The notes: a model not told the origin generated them from the letters alone. A DNA stretch of 64,000 bases from Novosphingobium sp. FKTRR1 (GCF_020404405.1 NZ_JAIZDA010000003.1:248001-312000), one strand, 5' to 3'; positions 16,547 through 24,934 are shown, counted from the first letter of the stretch. Made by a program: numbers and translations.

Positions 16547-17712
16547 CAGGCGGGGACGAATTCCTCCGCCTTGCGCGCTTCGGTCTGTTGCGCGCGGAAG
16601 TGCGGAATCACCTTTTCCCCGATGTTGCGGATGGTTTCCATGATGGTTGCGTGCGGAATGCCGCCCATCTGGAACATGAACAGGATTTCGTCCGCCCCGG
16701 CATCGATCAGCCGCTGGACATAGCGGATGCAATCGTCCGGCGTGCCATAGGCATCTTGCGCAATGGTATAGTTCGACACGTGTTCGTCGCCCACCGGAAT
16801 GGCTTCCTCCGACAAGTAGGCGACGGTCGCCTGCTTGCCCTGCTCCAGCACTTTGGCGTGATCTTCGGCGCTCAGGTTTTCGTCCACCGTCGGCTTGGGG
16901 CCGCCCTGATACCAATAGGCGATGGATTCGGCGAAGAAGCGCTGGCCGCGCAACCCGATCCGGCGCGCTTCCTCGCGGTCCTCCAGAACCGTGGCGGCGC
17001 ACAGGGCGGCAAGGTGCTCGGTCGGGCGGAAGCCGACCTGGTCCTCGGCCTTGCGGGTGCGGAAGGCCTCGCGATAGATCGCGTTCTTCTTGGCGATCTC
17101 GTCAGGGCCGGAAAAGCCCAGCACCAGCGCGCCGATGCCGCGCGATCCGGCCATGGTCAGCGTCGCTTCGCGGGTGCAGGCCATGTACATCGGCGGGTGC
17201 GGATCCTGATAGGGCTTGGGATGGATCGGCCGCTTGGGGATGGTGATGTATTCGCCATCATGCTCGATCTCGTCCTGCACCATGATCTTGGGGATCAGGT
17301 ACATCGCCTCGTCGATCATCGGTTGCAGCGTCGACAGGTCATAGCCGAACGTACCCGATTCCTGCTGCGTGCCGCCCTTGCCGACGCCGAAATGCAGCCG
17401 TCCCTTGGACAGGATGTCGAGCGTGGCGATCCGCTCGGCCACCTTGACCGGGTGGTTCATGCCCGGCGGCAGGCAGACGACGCCATGGCCGACATGGATG
17501 CGGCTGGTCGCCCCGGCGATGAAGGCCAGCACGGTCTCGGGCGCCGACATGTGGGCATATTGCGTCAGCGCGGTATGCTCGACGCACCAGATGCAATCGA
17601 AGCCCATCGTTTCGGCGTACTTCGCCTGCTCGACGATCTGGAGGAACACGGCCTGCTCGTTGGCCCGGCTGGTGTCCACCATCTGCGCTTCATAGATGAT
17701 CGAGAATTTCAT
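16546..17712 (-). CDS. LLM-class (luciferase-like) flavin-dependent monooxygenase
   Basis: A 388-residue bacterial-luciferase-fold protein. It starts MKFSIIYEAQMVDTS, and carries GFDCIWCVEHTALTQY, GVVCLPPGMNHPVKVAERIA and GRLHFGVGKGGTQQE, all typical of this family, which uses reduced FMN or F420 to oxidise or (in some members) reduce substrates. It ends GGIPHATIMETIRNIGEKVIP. It is the first gene of an operon with a LuxR-type regulator. Role in the pathway is unknown; ring or side-chain oxygenation is plausible. Confidence 0.88.
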   Translation of the reverse strand: MKFSIIYEAQMVDTSRANEQAVFLQIVEQAKYAETMGFDCIWCVEHTALTQYAHMSAPETVLAFIAGATSRIHVGHGVVCLPPGMNHPVKVAERIATLDILSKGRLHFGVGKGGTQQESGTFGYDLSTLQPMIDEAMYLIPKIMVQDEIEHDGEYITIPKRPIHPKPYQDPHPPMYMACTREATLTMAGSRGIGALVLGFSGPDEIAKKNAIYREAFRTRKAEDQVGFRPTEHLAALCAATVLEDREEARRIGLRGQRFFAESIAYWYQGGPKPTVDENLSAEDHAKVLEQGKQATVAYLSEEAIPVGDEHVSNYTIAQDAYGTPDDCIRYVQRLIDAGADEILFMFQMGGIPHATIMETIRNIGEKVIPHFRAQQTEARKAEEFVPA

Positions 17713-17783
17713 CGCTTCACTCTCCCGTATCGACCCTTGCCCGCTGCGATCGGAAGTCCGGCGACGCCCGATCGACTATGGTC

Positions 17784-17804
17784 ATTTGCCCGAAAGGGTA
17801 ATGC
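17784..17804. promoter_or_regulatory. Imperfect palindrome around CCCGAAAGGG
   Basis: Arms CATT..CCC and GGG..AATG around a GAAA centre, in the promoter region of the luciferase-like/LuxR operon. Related to the palindrome at 17821-17840, about 37 bp away. Proposed operator of the LuxR-type protein (inference). Confidence 0.4.
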
Positions 17805-17820
17805 GCGCGGTGGACGGCGC

Positions 17821-17840
17821 ATGACCCGAACGGGTTATGC
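17821..17840. promoter_or_regulatory. Palindrome around ACCCGAACGGGT
   Basis: CATGACCCG and CGGGTTATG flank an AA centre (eight of nine positions pair). Second copy of the element at 17784-17804, upstream of the luciferase-like/LuxR operon. Confidence 0.45.
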
Positions 17841-17860
17841 CGCCGCCGGTCGATTCAGGC

Positions 17861-17899
17861 AGTCGCTTCAGGCAGTCGCTTCAGGCGCTCGCTTCAGGC
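17861..17899. repeat. 13-bp tandem repeat, three copies
   Basis: AGTCGCTTCAGGC at 17861-17873 and 17874-17886, with a near copy GCTCGCTTCAGGC at 17887-17899. Intergenic. Confidence 0.8.
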
Positions 17900-18061
17900 G
17901 ATTGACTCGGGTCGGTAGGTTTCTATAAAGTAAGTGAATACTCAATATCTGGTCCCGCAAGGCATCAGAAAACAAATCGTGTCGGGAAGGATCGGTGGCT
18001 GTGACCTTGGCTTCAAACGCAGGGCTCCGTTGGTTTCACGGACATGAAGGGGAGCCGGATC

Positions 18062-19012
18062 ATGCCAATTGACCCTCAGATTGTCGCAATGCTTGCCGCA
18101 ATGCCCGAATGGCCGGGGGTCCGTCATGTGCCCCTCGATATCTTGCGACAGTCCGTGCGGGACAGCTCGATCGCGATCCCCGCAGCACAAGATGCGGTTG
18201 TGGCGCATACCGAAGATCGCACGATTTCGGGGCCCGGAGGGTCCGCTGATGAAGCCACCTTGCCGATCCGCATCTACACGCCGCTTGGTGAGGCACCGTT
18301 TCCGGTGGTCGTTTACATGCATGGCGGCGGCTTCGTCGTCGGCGATCTGGATACGCAGGACATGATTGCCCGCGCATTGTGTGCCTGGAGCGAGAGCATC
18401 GTCATCTCGGTGGATTACCGGCTCGCGCCAGAACACAAATTCCCCGCCGGAGTGGATGACAGCTTTGCCGCATTGCAATGGGCCGCCAGCAATGCCGCCA
18501 CCATCGGTGGCGATCCGGCCCGGCTTGGGCTTGCAGGCGACAGCGCCGGGGCCAACATCGCCTGCGCCGCCGCCCTGATCGCCCGCGACGCTGGTGGACC
18601 GGTCGTGCGGGCTGTCGTGAACATCTATGGTTCCTGCAATTATCCCGGCACTGCAACACCGTCGGCAGCCGAATTTGCCGATGGTCCGATCCTCAGGGCT
18701 GACGATGTCTTGTGGTTCTGGGAACAGTACCTGAGCGACCCGTCGCAGCAGGACGATCAGCGTGCTTCGCCGTTGCGGGCAACCAGCCATGCCGGTCTGC
18801 CGCCGCATTTCGTCGGGACGGCCGAATGCGATCCCACCCGAGACGATGCCGAGGTCTTTGCCGGCAAGCTGGTCGAAGCAGGCGTGGTTACGCAGCTCAA
18901 GCGCTACCCGGGCATGGTCCATGGTTTCGCATCATGGGTAGGATTTTTGCCCGGAGCGCGCGCGGTGCTTCAGGATGCCAGCGCGTTTCTCAAAACACAC
19001 TTGTCCGACTAA
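18062..19012 (+). CDS. Alpha/beta hydrolase, hormone-sensitive-lipase (HSL) type esterase
   Basis: Esterase of 316 residues that would cleave a carboxylic ester. The HSL oxyanion motif HGGG lies at about residue 82, the nucleophile elbow is GDSAG (about 157), the acid is in AECDPTRDD and the His in MVHGF. The ATG at 18062 follows GGGGAG by about 8 bases. It lies 21 bp upstream of an SDR on the same strand. Esters made by the Baeyer-Villiger enzymes or acyl esters on the imported compound are candidate substrates. No signal peptide, so it acts in the cytoplasm. Confidence 0.9.
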   Translation: MPIDPQIVAMLAAMPEWPGVRHVPLDILRQSVRDSSIAIPAAQDAVVAHTEDRTISGPGGSADEATLPIRIYTPLGEAPFPVVVYMHGGGFVVGDLDTQDMIARALCAWSESIVISVDYRLAPEHKFPAGVDDSFAALQWAASNAATIGGDPARLGLAGDSAGANIACAAALIARDAGGPVVRAVVNIYGSCNYPGTATPSAAEFADGPILRADDVLWFWEQYLSDPSQQDDQRASPLRATSHAGLPPHFVGTAECDPTRDDAEVFAGKLVEAGVVTQLKRYPGMVHGFASWVGFLPGARAVLQDASAFLKTHLSD

Positions 19013-19033
19013 CATCATCAATGGGGTTTTCTG

Positions 19034-19900
19034 ATGGCGCATGACGCAAAGGTATTTGGCGACGGGGTCGCCGTGATCACGGGTGCCGGTTCGGGCATTG
19101 GCGCAGGTCTGGCGCGCCGGGCCGGTGCGCTCGGCATGGTTGTCATGGTTGCCGACATTGACGAAACTGCCGCGCAGGGCACGGTTGATCAGATCGTTGC
19201 GGCTGGCGGAAAGGCGGAACCGGTACGGGTCGACGTTTCGCGACCGGAAGAACTCGACCGACTGGCCGAGCTTGTCTTTGACCGCCATGGCGAAGTACGG
19301 TTGCTGATCAACAACGCCGGGATCGAGACGGTCGGCTACACCTGGGAAGTGCCGACGGCGCGCTGGGAAGCGACGCTCAACATCAATCTGCACGGCGTGA
19401 TCCATGGCGTGCGCGCTTTCGTTCCGCGCATCATCGCGACCGGCAAGGAAGCGTGGATCGGCAACCTGTCGTCGGTCGGCGCGTTCGGCATGATGCCCGC
19501 CCAGACCGCCTACACCGTGACCAAGCACGCGGTGCAATCGTTCAGCGAATGCCTCTATCTCGAGATGGAGCTGAAGGCACCGCAAATCCACGTGTCCTCG
19601 ATCATTCCGGGCATGATGAAGACCAACATCTTCAATGCCGGCGCGGGCAGCGACGTTGCGGGCGATGAGCCGGACAACGCACGCGGCCACCGCCAGCGCA
19701 TGTTCGAGATGATGCGCGATCACGGCATGGATCTGGACGAAGGATGCCGCCTGTTCCTTGAGCAAATGGCCGAAAACAAGTTCTGGGTCCACAGCCAGCC
19801 CGAAATGAGCAGGGACATCATCGCCGGGCGCATCGCCTTTTTTCAGGAACAGAAAGCGCCGGTACTGGCCGAAATGGTTCGCCACATCGTCGCCGATTGA
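19034..19900 (+). CDS. Short-chain dehydrogenase/reductase
   Basis: SDR of 288 residues: TGAGSGIG cofactor loop, NNAGIE, Ser in LSSVGAFG, YTVTK. The region after the YxxxK motif is longer than usual, with a C-terminal extension (RDIIAGRIAFFQEQK...). It is transcribed with the esterase at 18062, so it may oxidise or reduce the alcohol freed by that enzyme. Substrate unknown. Confidence 0.9.
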   Translation: MAHDAKVFGDGVAVITGAGSGIGAGLARRAGALGMVVMVADIDETAAQGTVDQIVAAGGKAEPVRVDVSRPEELDRLAELVFDRHGEVRLLINNAGIETVGYTWEVPTARWEATLNINLHGVIHGVRAFVPRIIATGKEAWIGNLSSVGAFGMMPAQTAYTVTKHAVQSFSECLYLEMELKAPQIHVSSIIPGMMKTNIFNAGAGSDVAGDEPDNARGHRQRMFEMMRDHGMDLDEGCRLFLEQMAENKFWVHSQPEMSRDIIAGRIAFFQEQKAPVLAEMVRHIVAD

Positions 19901-19936
19901 AGCGGACGGGCCCAGCCTTGCCTGCCATCCGCCCAC

Positions 19937-19965
19937 AAAAAAGCCCTCCCCCGCTCGGGGGAGGG
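19937..19965 (-). terminator. Intrinsic terminator / palindromic element (minus strand)
   Basis: A 10-bp perfect stem (CCCTCCCCCG/CGGGGGAGGG, 19944-19965) with a 2-base loop, followed on the minus strand by a run of six T (19942-19937). The neighbouring GGTTGGGTGGGGGT gives it the look of the REP-like elements common in alphaproteobacteria. It backs up the terminator at 19997-20028. Confidence 0.6.
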
Positions 19966-19996
19966 TTGGGTGGGGGTAACCGCCCTCTCCGGACAC

Positions 19997-20028
19997 AAAA
20001 AACCCGCACGCGGAATTCGCGCACGGGT
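19997..20028 (-). terminator. Intrinsic terminator (minus strand)
   Basis: Minus-strand stem ACCCGTGCGCG / CGCGTGCGGGT (11 pairs, two of them G-U) with a 5-base loop, followed by six T. The G-U pairs would be A-C mismatches on the plus strand, so it works best for leftward transcription. Confidence 0.75.
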
Positions 20029-20364
20029 CTGGGCCGGGTGGCGAGTCCGGTTAACGCCGCTGGCAGGTGGGGAAGGCGCGGACGGGTGCGGTCGGCGCTG
20101 GTTTGGGTTCTCGACGCGGGTTTGTGCGAATGGCGAAAGTGGCGCGTAGAGGGACCAAATTCGCTCGACCCTGACGGGCACGCAGGCACCGGGGCGGGCT
20201 CGCGCTCTTGCCGGACTACCTTGCGGGCTTGGGGCCCGATCCCACGGCGGAAGTTAGCGGTTCCGCCGTTCGTGCCGCGAATGCGGACGCCTCCGTCCTG
20301 GGGAAAGCGCCGACCGCGCGCCGGGTCGCAAAGGCGAAGCGCTCACGCCCCAGCTCCCGTCACG
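19997..20364 (-). ncRNA. Candidate structured non-coding RNA, family not identified
   Basis: A transcription unit of about 370 nt runs leftward from the promoter at 20371-20399 to the terminator at 19997-20028 without a convincing gene. The first ~190 nt could fold into a closed element: TGACGGG at 20362-20356 pairs with CCCGTCA at 20178-20172, and CTGGGGCG at 20353-20346 with CGCCCCGG at 20196-20189. Inside lie hairpins such as the 8-bp stem CGGCGGAA/TTCCGCCG (20245-20268) and GGACG/CGTCC. I looked for hallmarks of RNase P RNA, tmRNA and SRP RNA and found none. The closing stem recalls 6S RNA, but the multi-hairpin interior does not fit well. Confidence 0.55.
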
Positions 20365-20370
20365 GCGGGG

Positions 20371-20399
20371 CATATAACCCATATGGTTCGTTTTGTCAA
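20371..20399 (-). promoter_or_regulatory. Near-consensus sigma-70 promoter, leftward
   Basis: Minus-strand TTGACA (20399-20394), a 17-base spacer and TATATG (20376-20371). It starts just beyond the stop of the reductase gene at 20420 and drives the candidate RNA; transcription would begin near 20364. Confidence 0.7.
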
Positions 20400-20419
20400 G
20401 GGTCGAGTTGCTCGGGCTG

Positions 20420-21316
20420 TCAGGTGCGCGGCGTTGCGATCGCTGCATTGGCGCACGCGTATTCCAGCAGGGCCGAATAATCCCTTGTCGCATAGTCGGT
20501 GGCGCGCGCCCCGCCATAGACGGCGTGGGCTGCTGCCCCGACAGGCAGGCCCATCCGCAATTCGGCAGCCGCGGTCATTGCCAGGGTCATGTCCTTGAAG
20601 GCCAGGTCAATGGTGAAACCGGGGGTGACATCGCCTTTGAGCACCTTGTTGACCATCAGCGTGTGCAACTGGCCGTTCTGGGCAGTAGTACCGCCAGTGA
20701 CCTGCAGGATGGTGTCGATGTCGAGACCGAGCTTGGTGCCAAGTGCCACAGCCTCGGCACTGACTTGCGCGATGGTAAGAAGGAGGAAGTTGTTCACCAG
20801 CTTCATCCTGCTTCCCATTCCGCGCCCGCCACAGCGGTTGATATCCTTGCCCATGGCCCGCAGCAAAGGCTCGACCCGCGCAAAGTCGGCGTCGGTCGCG
20901 CCCACCATGAACAGCGATTCCCCGCGCTCTGCATGCAGCACCAGCCGGCCGATCGGGCTGTCGACAAAGCCGATGCCCTTGGCCTGACAGGCAGCAGCGA
21001 CTCTGTCGGTTCCCCCGGCATCGATGGTCGACATTTCCAGCAGGAGCGCGCCGTCATCGATGTTGGCAAGCACCCCGTCAGCGCTCAGCACGACCGCCTC
21101 GACATGAGGTGTGGCCGGCAAACAGGTGATGACGATTTGCGCACCCTTCGAAGCATCGGCGACGCAGGACGCCCTGGTGCCGCCGAGCGCGACGATCTCG
21201 TCAGCCCGTGCTTCGCAGATATCATAGGCATGGACAGAAAAGCCCTTGCGTTGCAGGTTCTTGGCCAGCGGCAAACCCATGGCGCCAAGGCCGATAAAGC
21301 CGACTTTCGTGGTCAT
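20420..21316 (-). CDS. NAD(P)-dependent 3-hydroxyisobutyrate dehydrogenase-family reductase
   Basis: Beta-hydroxyacid dehydrogenase of 298 residues. The Rossmann loop GFIGLGAMG is at residues 6-14, the substrate motif DSPIGR replaces the usual DAPVSGG around residue 118, and the catalytic Lys lies in KLVNNFLL (about 170). It would interconvert a 3-hydroxyacid and a semialdehyde. It is the last gene of the operon crotonase, CoA-transferase, aldehyde dehydrogenase, reductase, so reduction/oxidation of a semialdehyde such as methylmalonate semialdehyde is plausible. The altered substrate loop makes the exact substrate uncertain. Confidence 0.88.
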   Translation of the reverse strand: MTTKVGFIGLGAMGLPLAKNLQRKGFSVHAYDICEARADEIVALGGTRASCVADASKGAQIVITCLPATPHVEAVVLSADGVLANIDDGALLLEMSTIDAGGTDRVAAACQAKGIGFVDSPIGRLVLHAERGESLFMVGATDADFARVEPLLRAMGKDINRCGGRGMGSRMKLVNNFLLLTIAQVSAEAVALGTKLGLDIDTILQVTGGTTAQNGQLHTLMVNKVLKGDVTPGFTIDLAFKDMTLAMTAAAELRMGLPVGAAAHAVYGGARATDYATRDYSALLEYACANAAIATPRT

Positions 21317-21330
21317 GAAACGATCCTCGC

Positions 21331-22782
21331 TCAGTTGACGCCGTGGTTGATGTACGACGTCTTGGATTCGGTGAAGAATTCGGCCGATGACGCGCCGCTT
21401 TCGCGCGGGCCGAAGCCGGAAGGCGAACGCCCACCCAGCGGCACATGATATTCGAGGCCTGCGGTCGGGGTGTTGACCATGACCATGCCAGCCTTGGATT
21501 CGCGGCGGAACTTTTCGGCGCTGTGCAGGCTGGTGGTGGCGATGCCCGACGACAGAGCAAGCTCGGTACCATTGGCCACGTCAATCGCCTGATCCAGATC
21601 GTCGACGGCAATGACCGACAGGATCGGACCAAACGATTCATGGTGGTTGATGTGCATGGCCTCGGTGCTGCGAGCGAACAGCGCCGGGGTCATGTAATAG
21701 CCGCGGGTTCTGCGCTCCACAGCGACACCACCGGCCACCAGCTCGGCGCCTTCGCGCAGGCCGGTTTCAACAAAGGCAAGGTTTTCAGCGAATTGCTTTT
21801 CGTTGGCCACCGGGCCGATCTGCGTATCGGCGTCCAGAGCATGGCCAATCCGATAGCCCTGCGCCTTGGCGGCGAGCCGCTCGACGACCTGATCATGGAC
21901 ACCACGCGTCACGATCAGCCGCTCGGTTGCGGTGCAGCGCTGTCCCGTCTGGACCCATGCGGCGTTGGCGGCGGTCTCGATGGCCAGATCGAGGTCGGCG
22001 TCATCAAGGATCACGAAAGCATTCTTGCCGCCAAGTTCGAGCTGAGCCTTGGTCATGGTTTCGGCCGCCTTGCGCAGTACCGCGCGTCCGGTCTCGGTGC
22101 CGCCGGTAAAGGTAACCGCCTGGGCGCGATCGATCATCACGTCGCCGGTTGCCCGACCATCGCCGATCACCAGATTGAATACGCCTTGCGGAAGGCCCAC
22201 GTCTTCAAGGATGCGGGCCAGCAGCACCGCGCATCCGGGCACGAAGCTGGATGGCTTGAGGACGACCGTATTGCCGAACGCCAGCGCGCCTGCAACCTTC
22301 CACGCCGGCAACGCAATCGGGAAGTTCCAGGGCGTTATCGCTGCAACCACACCGACCGGCTCACGCGTGACGATGACATTGTGACCATCGCGCATGGAAT
22401 TGTACCATTCGCCCTGCGCGCGAACCACTTCGGCAGCGAAGTAGTGAAAGCACTGCCCGGCGCGGTTTGCTTCGCCAATTCCCTCGGGCAAAGTCTTGCC
22501 TTCTTCGCGGCTGAGCAGGGCGCCGATCTCGATTGCGCGTGCCATCAGCAAGTCGCCGGCCTTGCGCAAGAGGTCGGCGCGGGCCTGCATGTTGAAGCTG
22601 CGCCAGCCCGGCAGGGCCCGCGTCGCGGCAGCCATGGCTTCGTCGACCTCAGCCGCGCCAACTTTCGAATAGGCGCCGACGACTTCATCGAGGTCCGAAG
22701 GGTTGCGCGTTTCGAAGCCGACCGCGCCGGTCCGCCAGCCGCCGTCGATGAAATTCTGTCCCTGCAAGATTGTGCCTGTCAT
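21331..22782 (-). CDS. Aldehyde dehydrogenase, NAD(P)-dependent
   Basis: Aldehyde dehydrogenase of 483 residues, the normal family length. It has the cofactor segment TPWNFPIALPAWK, FTGGTETGR, the general-base Glu in LELGGKNA and the catalytic Cys in GQRCTA (about residue 285). It would oxidise an aldehyde to the acid. Its ATG overlaps the CoA-transferase stop (TAATG at 22780-22784). The next gene, a hydroxyacid dehydrogenase, could make its aldehyde substrate. Confidence 0.92.
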   Translation of the reverse strand: MTGTILQGQNFIDGGWRTGAVGFETRNPSDLDEVVGAYSKVGAAEVDEAMAAATRALPGWRSFNMQARADLLRKAGDLLMARAIEIGALLSREEGKTLPEGIGEANRAGQCFHYFAAEVVRAQGEWYNSMRDGHNVIVTREPVGVVAAITPWNFPIALPAWKVAGALAFGNTVVLKPSSFVPGCAVLLARILEDVGLPQGVFNLVIGDGRATGDVMIDRAQAVTFTGGTETGRAVLRKAAETMTKAQLELGGKNAFVILDDADLDLAIETAANAAWVQTGQRCTATERLIVTRGVHDQVVERLAAKAQGYRIGHALDADTQIGPVANEKQFAENLAFVETGLREGAELVAGGVAVERRTRGYYMTPALFARSTEAMHINHHESFGPILSVIAVDDLDQAIDVANGTELALSSGIATTSLHSAEKFRRESKAGMVMVNTPTAGLEYHVPLGGRSPSGFGPRESGASSAEFFTESKTSYINHGVN

Positions 22783-24029
22783 TACAGCTTCTCCGCAATC
22801 ACGCCGGCCTTGATGAGCCGCTCGATTTCCTTGTTAGTAAGTTCAAACTTATCTTCCAAGATGGCAATCGTGTCTTCCCCCGAACGGGGAGGCGCGTGGC
22901 GATAATCGGCCGGGCTGGCGGAGAGTTTTGCGGGAAACCCGAGAAAACGTACCGGTGTGCCGTCGGACCGCCGGATTTCGTGGACCAGTCCACGCGCCCT
23001 GATCTGGGGATGGTCGAGAATTTCGGGGATCTCGTTGACCTTGCCGCCAGGCAATCCGGCCTTTTCCATGGCTGCAATCAGGTCTGCGGCTTTCCATTGC
23101 GCAATCGCCGCGCTCATCTGCAAGATCAGGTCGGCGCGATTGACGCTGCGAGAGGCGCTGTTTGAAAATCGCGGGTCATCGGCAAGGTCGGCCACACCGA
23201 TCATCGCGGTGAACGCGCGGAACTGGCGGTCGTTGCCCAGCGCCACCAGCACGTCGCCATCGGCGCAGGAGAAGTCCTGATAGGGCACCGTATTGGGATG
23301 CTGGTTGCCCAGCCGCCGCGGCTCCATGCCGCCGTTCATCCAGTTTGAAGCCTGATTGGCCAGCAGCGAAACCTGCGTGTCCAGCAGTGCAAGGTCGATA
23401 TGCTGGCCCTCGCCAGTACGGTTCCGGTGATGGAGCGCGGCAAGGATCGACACTGCGGCGTAAAGCCCGGTCGACAGGTCGCTGAACGGGATGCCCACTT
23501 TCATCGGCCCGCCACCCGGCTGGTCATCGGGCCTGCCGGTGACGCTCATCAAGCCGCTCAACCCCTGAATCAGGAAATCGTAGCCACCGACATCCTTGTA
23601 CGGCCCGTCCTGGCCGAACCCCGTGATCGAGCAATGGATCACGTCCGGCTTGATCGCCTTGAGCGAGGGGTAATCCAGCCCGTATTTGGCCAGTCCGCCG
23701 ACGCGGAAGTTCTCGATCACAATGTCGGCTTCGGCGGCAAAGCGCCGGATCAGGGCGGCGCCCCGGGGATCGGCCATATTGATGGCCACCGACCGCTTGT
23801 TGCGGTTGGCGCACAGGTAATAGGCCGAATCGCGACTGCCATCGTCAAGGAACGGCGGACCCCAGCGCCGGGTGTCATCGCCTTGTCCGGGCTGCTCGAT
23901 CTTGATCACCTCTGCCCCAAGATCCCCCAGGATCTGGGAGCACCAGGGTCCGGCCAGAACGCGCGACAGATCGAGCACCCTGATCCCGGCCAGCGGGCCG
24001 GTGCTGGTGCGGTCCGATGGGCCGGTCAT
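22782..24029 (-). CDS. Class III CoA-transferase (CaiB/BaiF family)
   Basis: A 415-residue family III CoA-transferase that moves CoA between acids. It begins LAGIRVLDLSRVLAGPWCSQ (the typical first motif), then IKIEQPGQGDDTR, and the probable catalytic Asp in GIPFSDLSTG (about residue 190). It overlaps both neighbours by a few bases (ATGA with the crotonase, TAATG with the aldehyde dehydrogenase). It could activate a carboxylic acid for the beta-oxidation-like steps encoded around it; BaiF plays such a role in bile acid metabolism. Confidence 0.92.
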   Translation of the reverse strand: MTGPSDRTSTGPLAGIRVLDLSRVLAGPWCSQILGDLGAEVIKIEQPGQGDDTRRWGPPFLDDGSRDSAYYLCANRNKRSVAINMADPRGAALIRRFAAEADIVIENFRVGGLAKYGLDYPSLKAIKPDVIHCSITGFGQDGPYKDVGGYDFLIQGLSGLMSVTGRPDDQPGGGPMKVGIPFSDLSTGLYAAVSILAALHHRNRTGEGQHIDLALLDTQVSLLANQASNWMNGGMEPRRLGNQHPNTVPYQDFSCADGDVLVALGNDRQFRAFTAMIGVADLADDPRFSNSASRSVNRADLILQMSAAIAQWKAADLIAAMEKAGLPGGKVNEIPEILDHPQIRARGLVHEIRRSDGTPVRFLGFPAKLSASPADYRHAPPRSGEDTIAILEDKFELTNKEIERLIKAGVIAEKL

Positions 24030-24832
24030 TGGTCGGTGAACGCCGGCGGGCGCTTTTCCAGGAAAGCGGCGACCGCTTCGGCATGGTCGCAGGTGTGGTG
24101 GGCAAGTGCCTGATAGGCCGCCGAAAGTTCAAGCAACGGCGCAAGCTTCATGTCCTGCCCTTCGCGCAGCAATCGCTTGGCCATGCGGGTGGCATGTCCG
24201 GGATTGGCAGCAATGGCCCTTGCCACCGCAAGCGCCCGCTCCAGCACCTGCTCGGGCGCCACCACCTCGGCGACAAGGCCGTACTCCAGCGCCTTGGCGG
24301 CATCGATTGTCTCACCGGTCAGCGTCAGCAGGCTGGCGCGCGCCATGCCGATGATGCGCGGCAACAGCCAGGCACCGCCATCACCCGGCACGATACCCAG
24401 TTTTACGAAGCTTTCCGCAAACAGCGCCCGGTTCGATGCGATCCGCACATCGCACATGCACGCCAGATCGAGCCCGGCACCGATTGCCGGGCCATTGATG
24501 GCCGCAACCACGGGCACTTCAAGATCGTACAGCGCGGTCGGAATGAGCTGGATGCCGGTGCGATAGCTGTTGCGCAACGCAAACGGGGCCCCGCCGAACA
24601 TGGCGGTCTTGTCGCGCATGTTCTTGACATTGCCGCCTGCACAGAACGCTTTTCCCGCACCGGTGAGGACAATGGCGCGAACGCTCGTGTCGCGGGTCAT
24701 GGCGGCACAGAACCCGGCGATTTCCGCGCTGTGCGCAGCCGTCGAAATGGCGTTCCGTTCGTCAGGACGGTTGAGGGTGGCGATGACCACCGGGCCATCA
24801 CGCTCGATCTGCAGGAAGGGGATTTCGTCCAT
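24026..24832 (-). CDS. Enoyl-CoA hydratase/isomerase (crotonase) family protein
   Basis: Crotonase of 268 residues. Oxyanion-hole motifs GAGKAFCAGGNVK (about 58-70) and NGPAIGAGLDLA (about 113-124) are present, followed by FVKLGIVPGDGGAWLLPRIIG, where the Asp/Glu positions vary among hydratases, isomerases and hydrolases. First gene of the operon that runs down to 20420. The divergent LysR gene starts 103 bp away and a LysR-type box lies between them. Confidence 0.92.
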   Translation of the reverse strand: MDEIPFLQIERDGPVVIATLNRPDERNAISTAAHSAEIAGFCAAMTRDTSVRAIVLTGAGKAFCAGGNVKNMRDKTAMFGGAPFALRNSYRTGIQLIPTALYDLEVPVVAAINGPAIGAGLDLACMCDVRIASNRALFAESFVKLGIVPGDGGAWLLPRIIGMARASLLTLTGETIDAAKALEYGLVAEVVAPEQVLERALAVARAIAANPGHATRMAKRLLREGQDMKLAPLLELSAAYQALAHHTCDHAEAVAAFLEKRPPAFTDQ

Positions 24833-24916
24833 GACGCTGGTTCTCCCGAAAGGGTCAGGTGCGACTTGTCGCTATGCCTGCCTGCACGGGTCCGCTAATA
24901 TTAATTGTCACCTGAA

Positions 24917-24934
24917 CGATAGTGGATCGGTATC
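24917..24934. promoter_or_regulatory. LysR-type operator box, copy 1
   Basis: CGATAGTGGATCGGTATC contains ATA-N9-TAT, the T-N11-A pattern of LysR-type sites. It ends directly at the lysR start codon. An inverted copy with 16 of 18 identical bases lies at 25805-25822. Confidence 0.6.

Larger units (their letters stand above)
17713..18061. other. 349-bp divergent intergenic region
   Basis: No protein-coding gene is supported here. It holds two palindromes (17784-17804, 17821-17840), a 13-bp tandem repeat (17861-17899), one AGTAAGTG octamer (17929-17936) and an AT-rich stretch around 17920-17950 that may be the promoter of the esterase at 18062. Confidence 0.7.

Noticed and set aside
15389..17002. 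A 537-codon open frame extending the LuxR-type gene upstream
   Set aside because: The first part overlaps the luciferase-like gene out of frame and is Arg/Gly-rich like a shadow frame. The coupled ATG at 16546 gives a protein of normal size.
19843..20189. Open frames of 112-123 codons across the candidate RNA region
   Set aside because: They run through the terminator stems, have Pro/Arg-rich shadow-like composition and lack a ribosome site.
19930..20420. tmRNA, RNase P RNA or SRP RNA
   Set aside because: I did not see the tmRNA tag or T-loop pattern, the RNase P GGAAAGTCCGGGCT segment or the SRP hairpin. An Rfam search is needed for a final answer.
24845..24855. CCCGAAAGGGT as a third LuxR-type site
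   Set aside because: It lacks the CAT/ATG outer arms found at 17784 and 17821, and the centre alone can occur by chance in such DNA.
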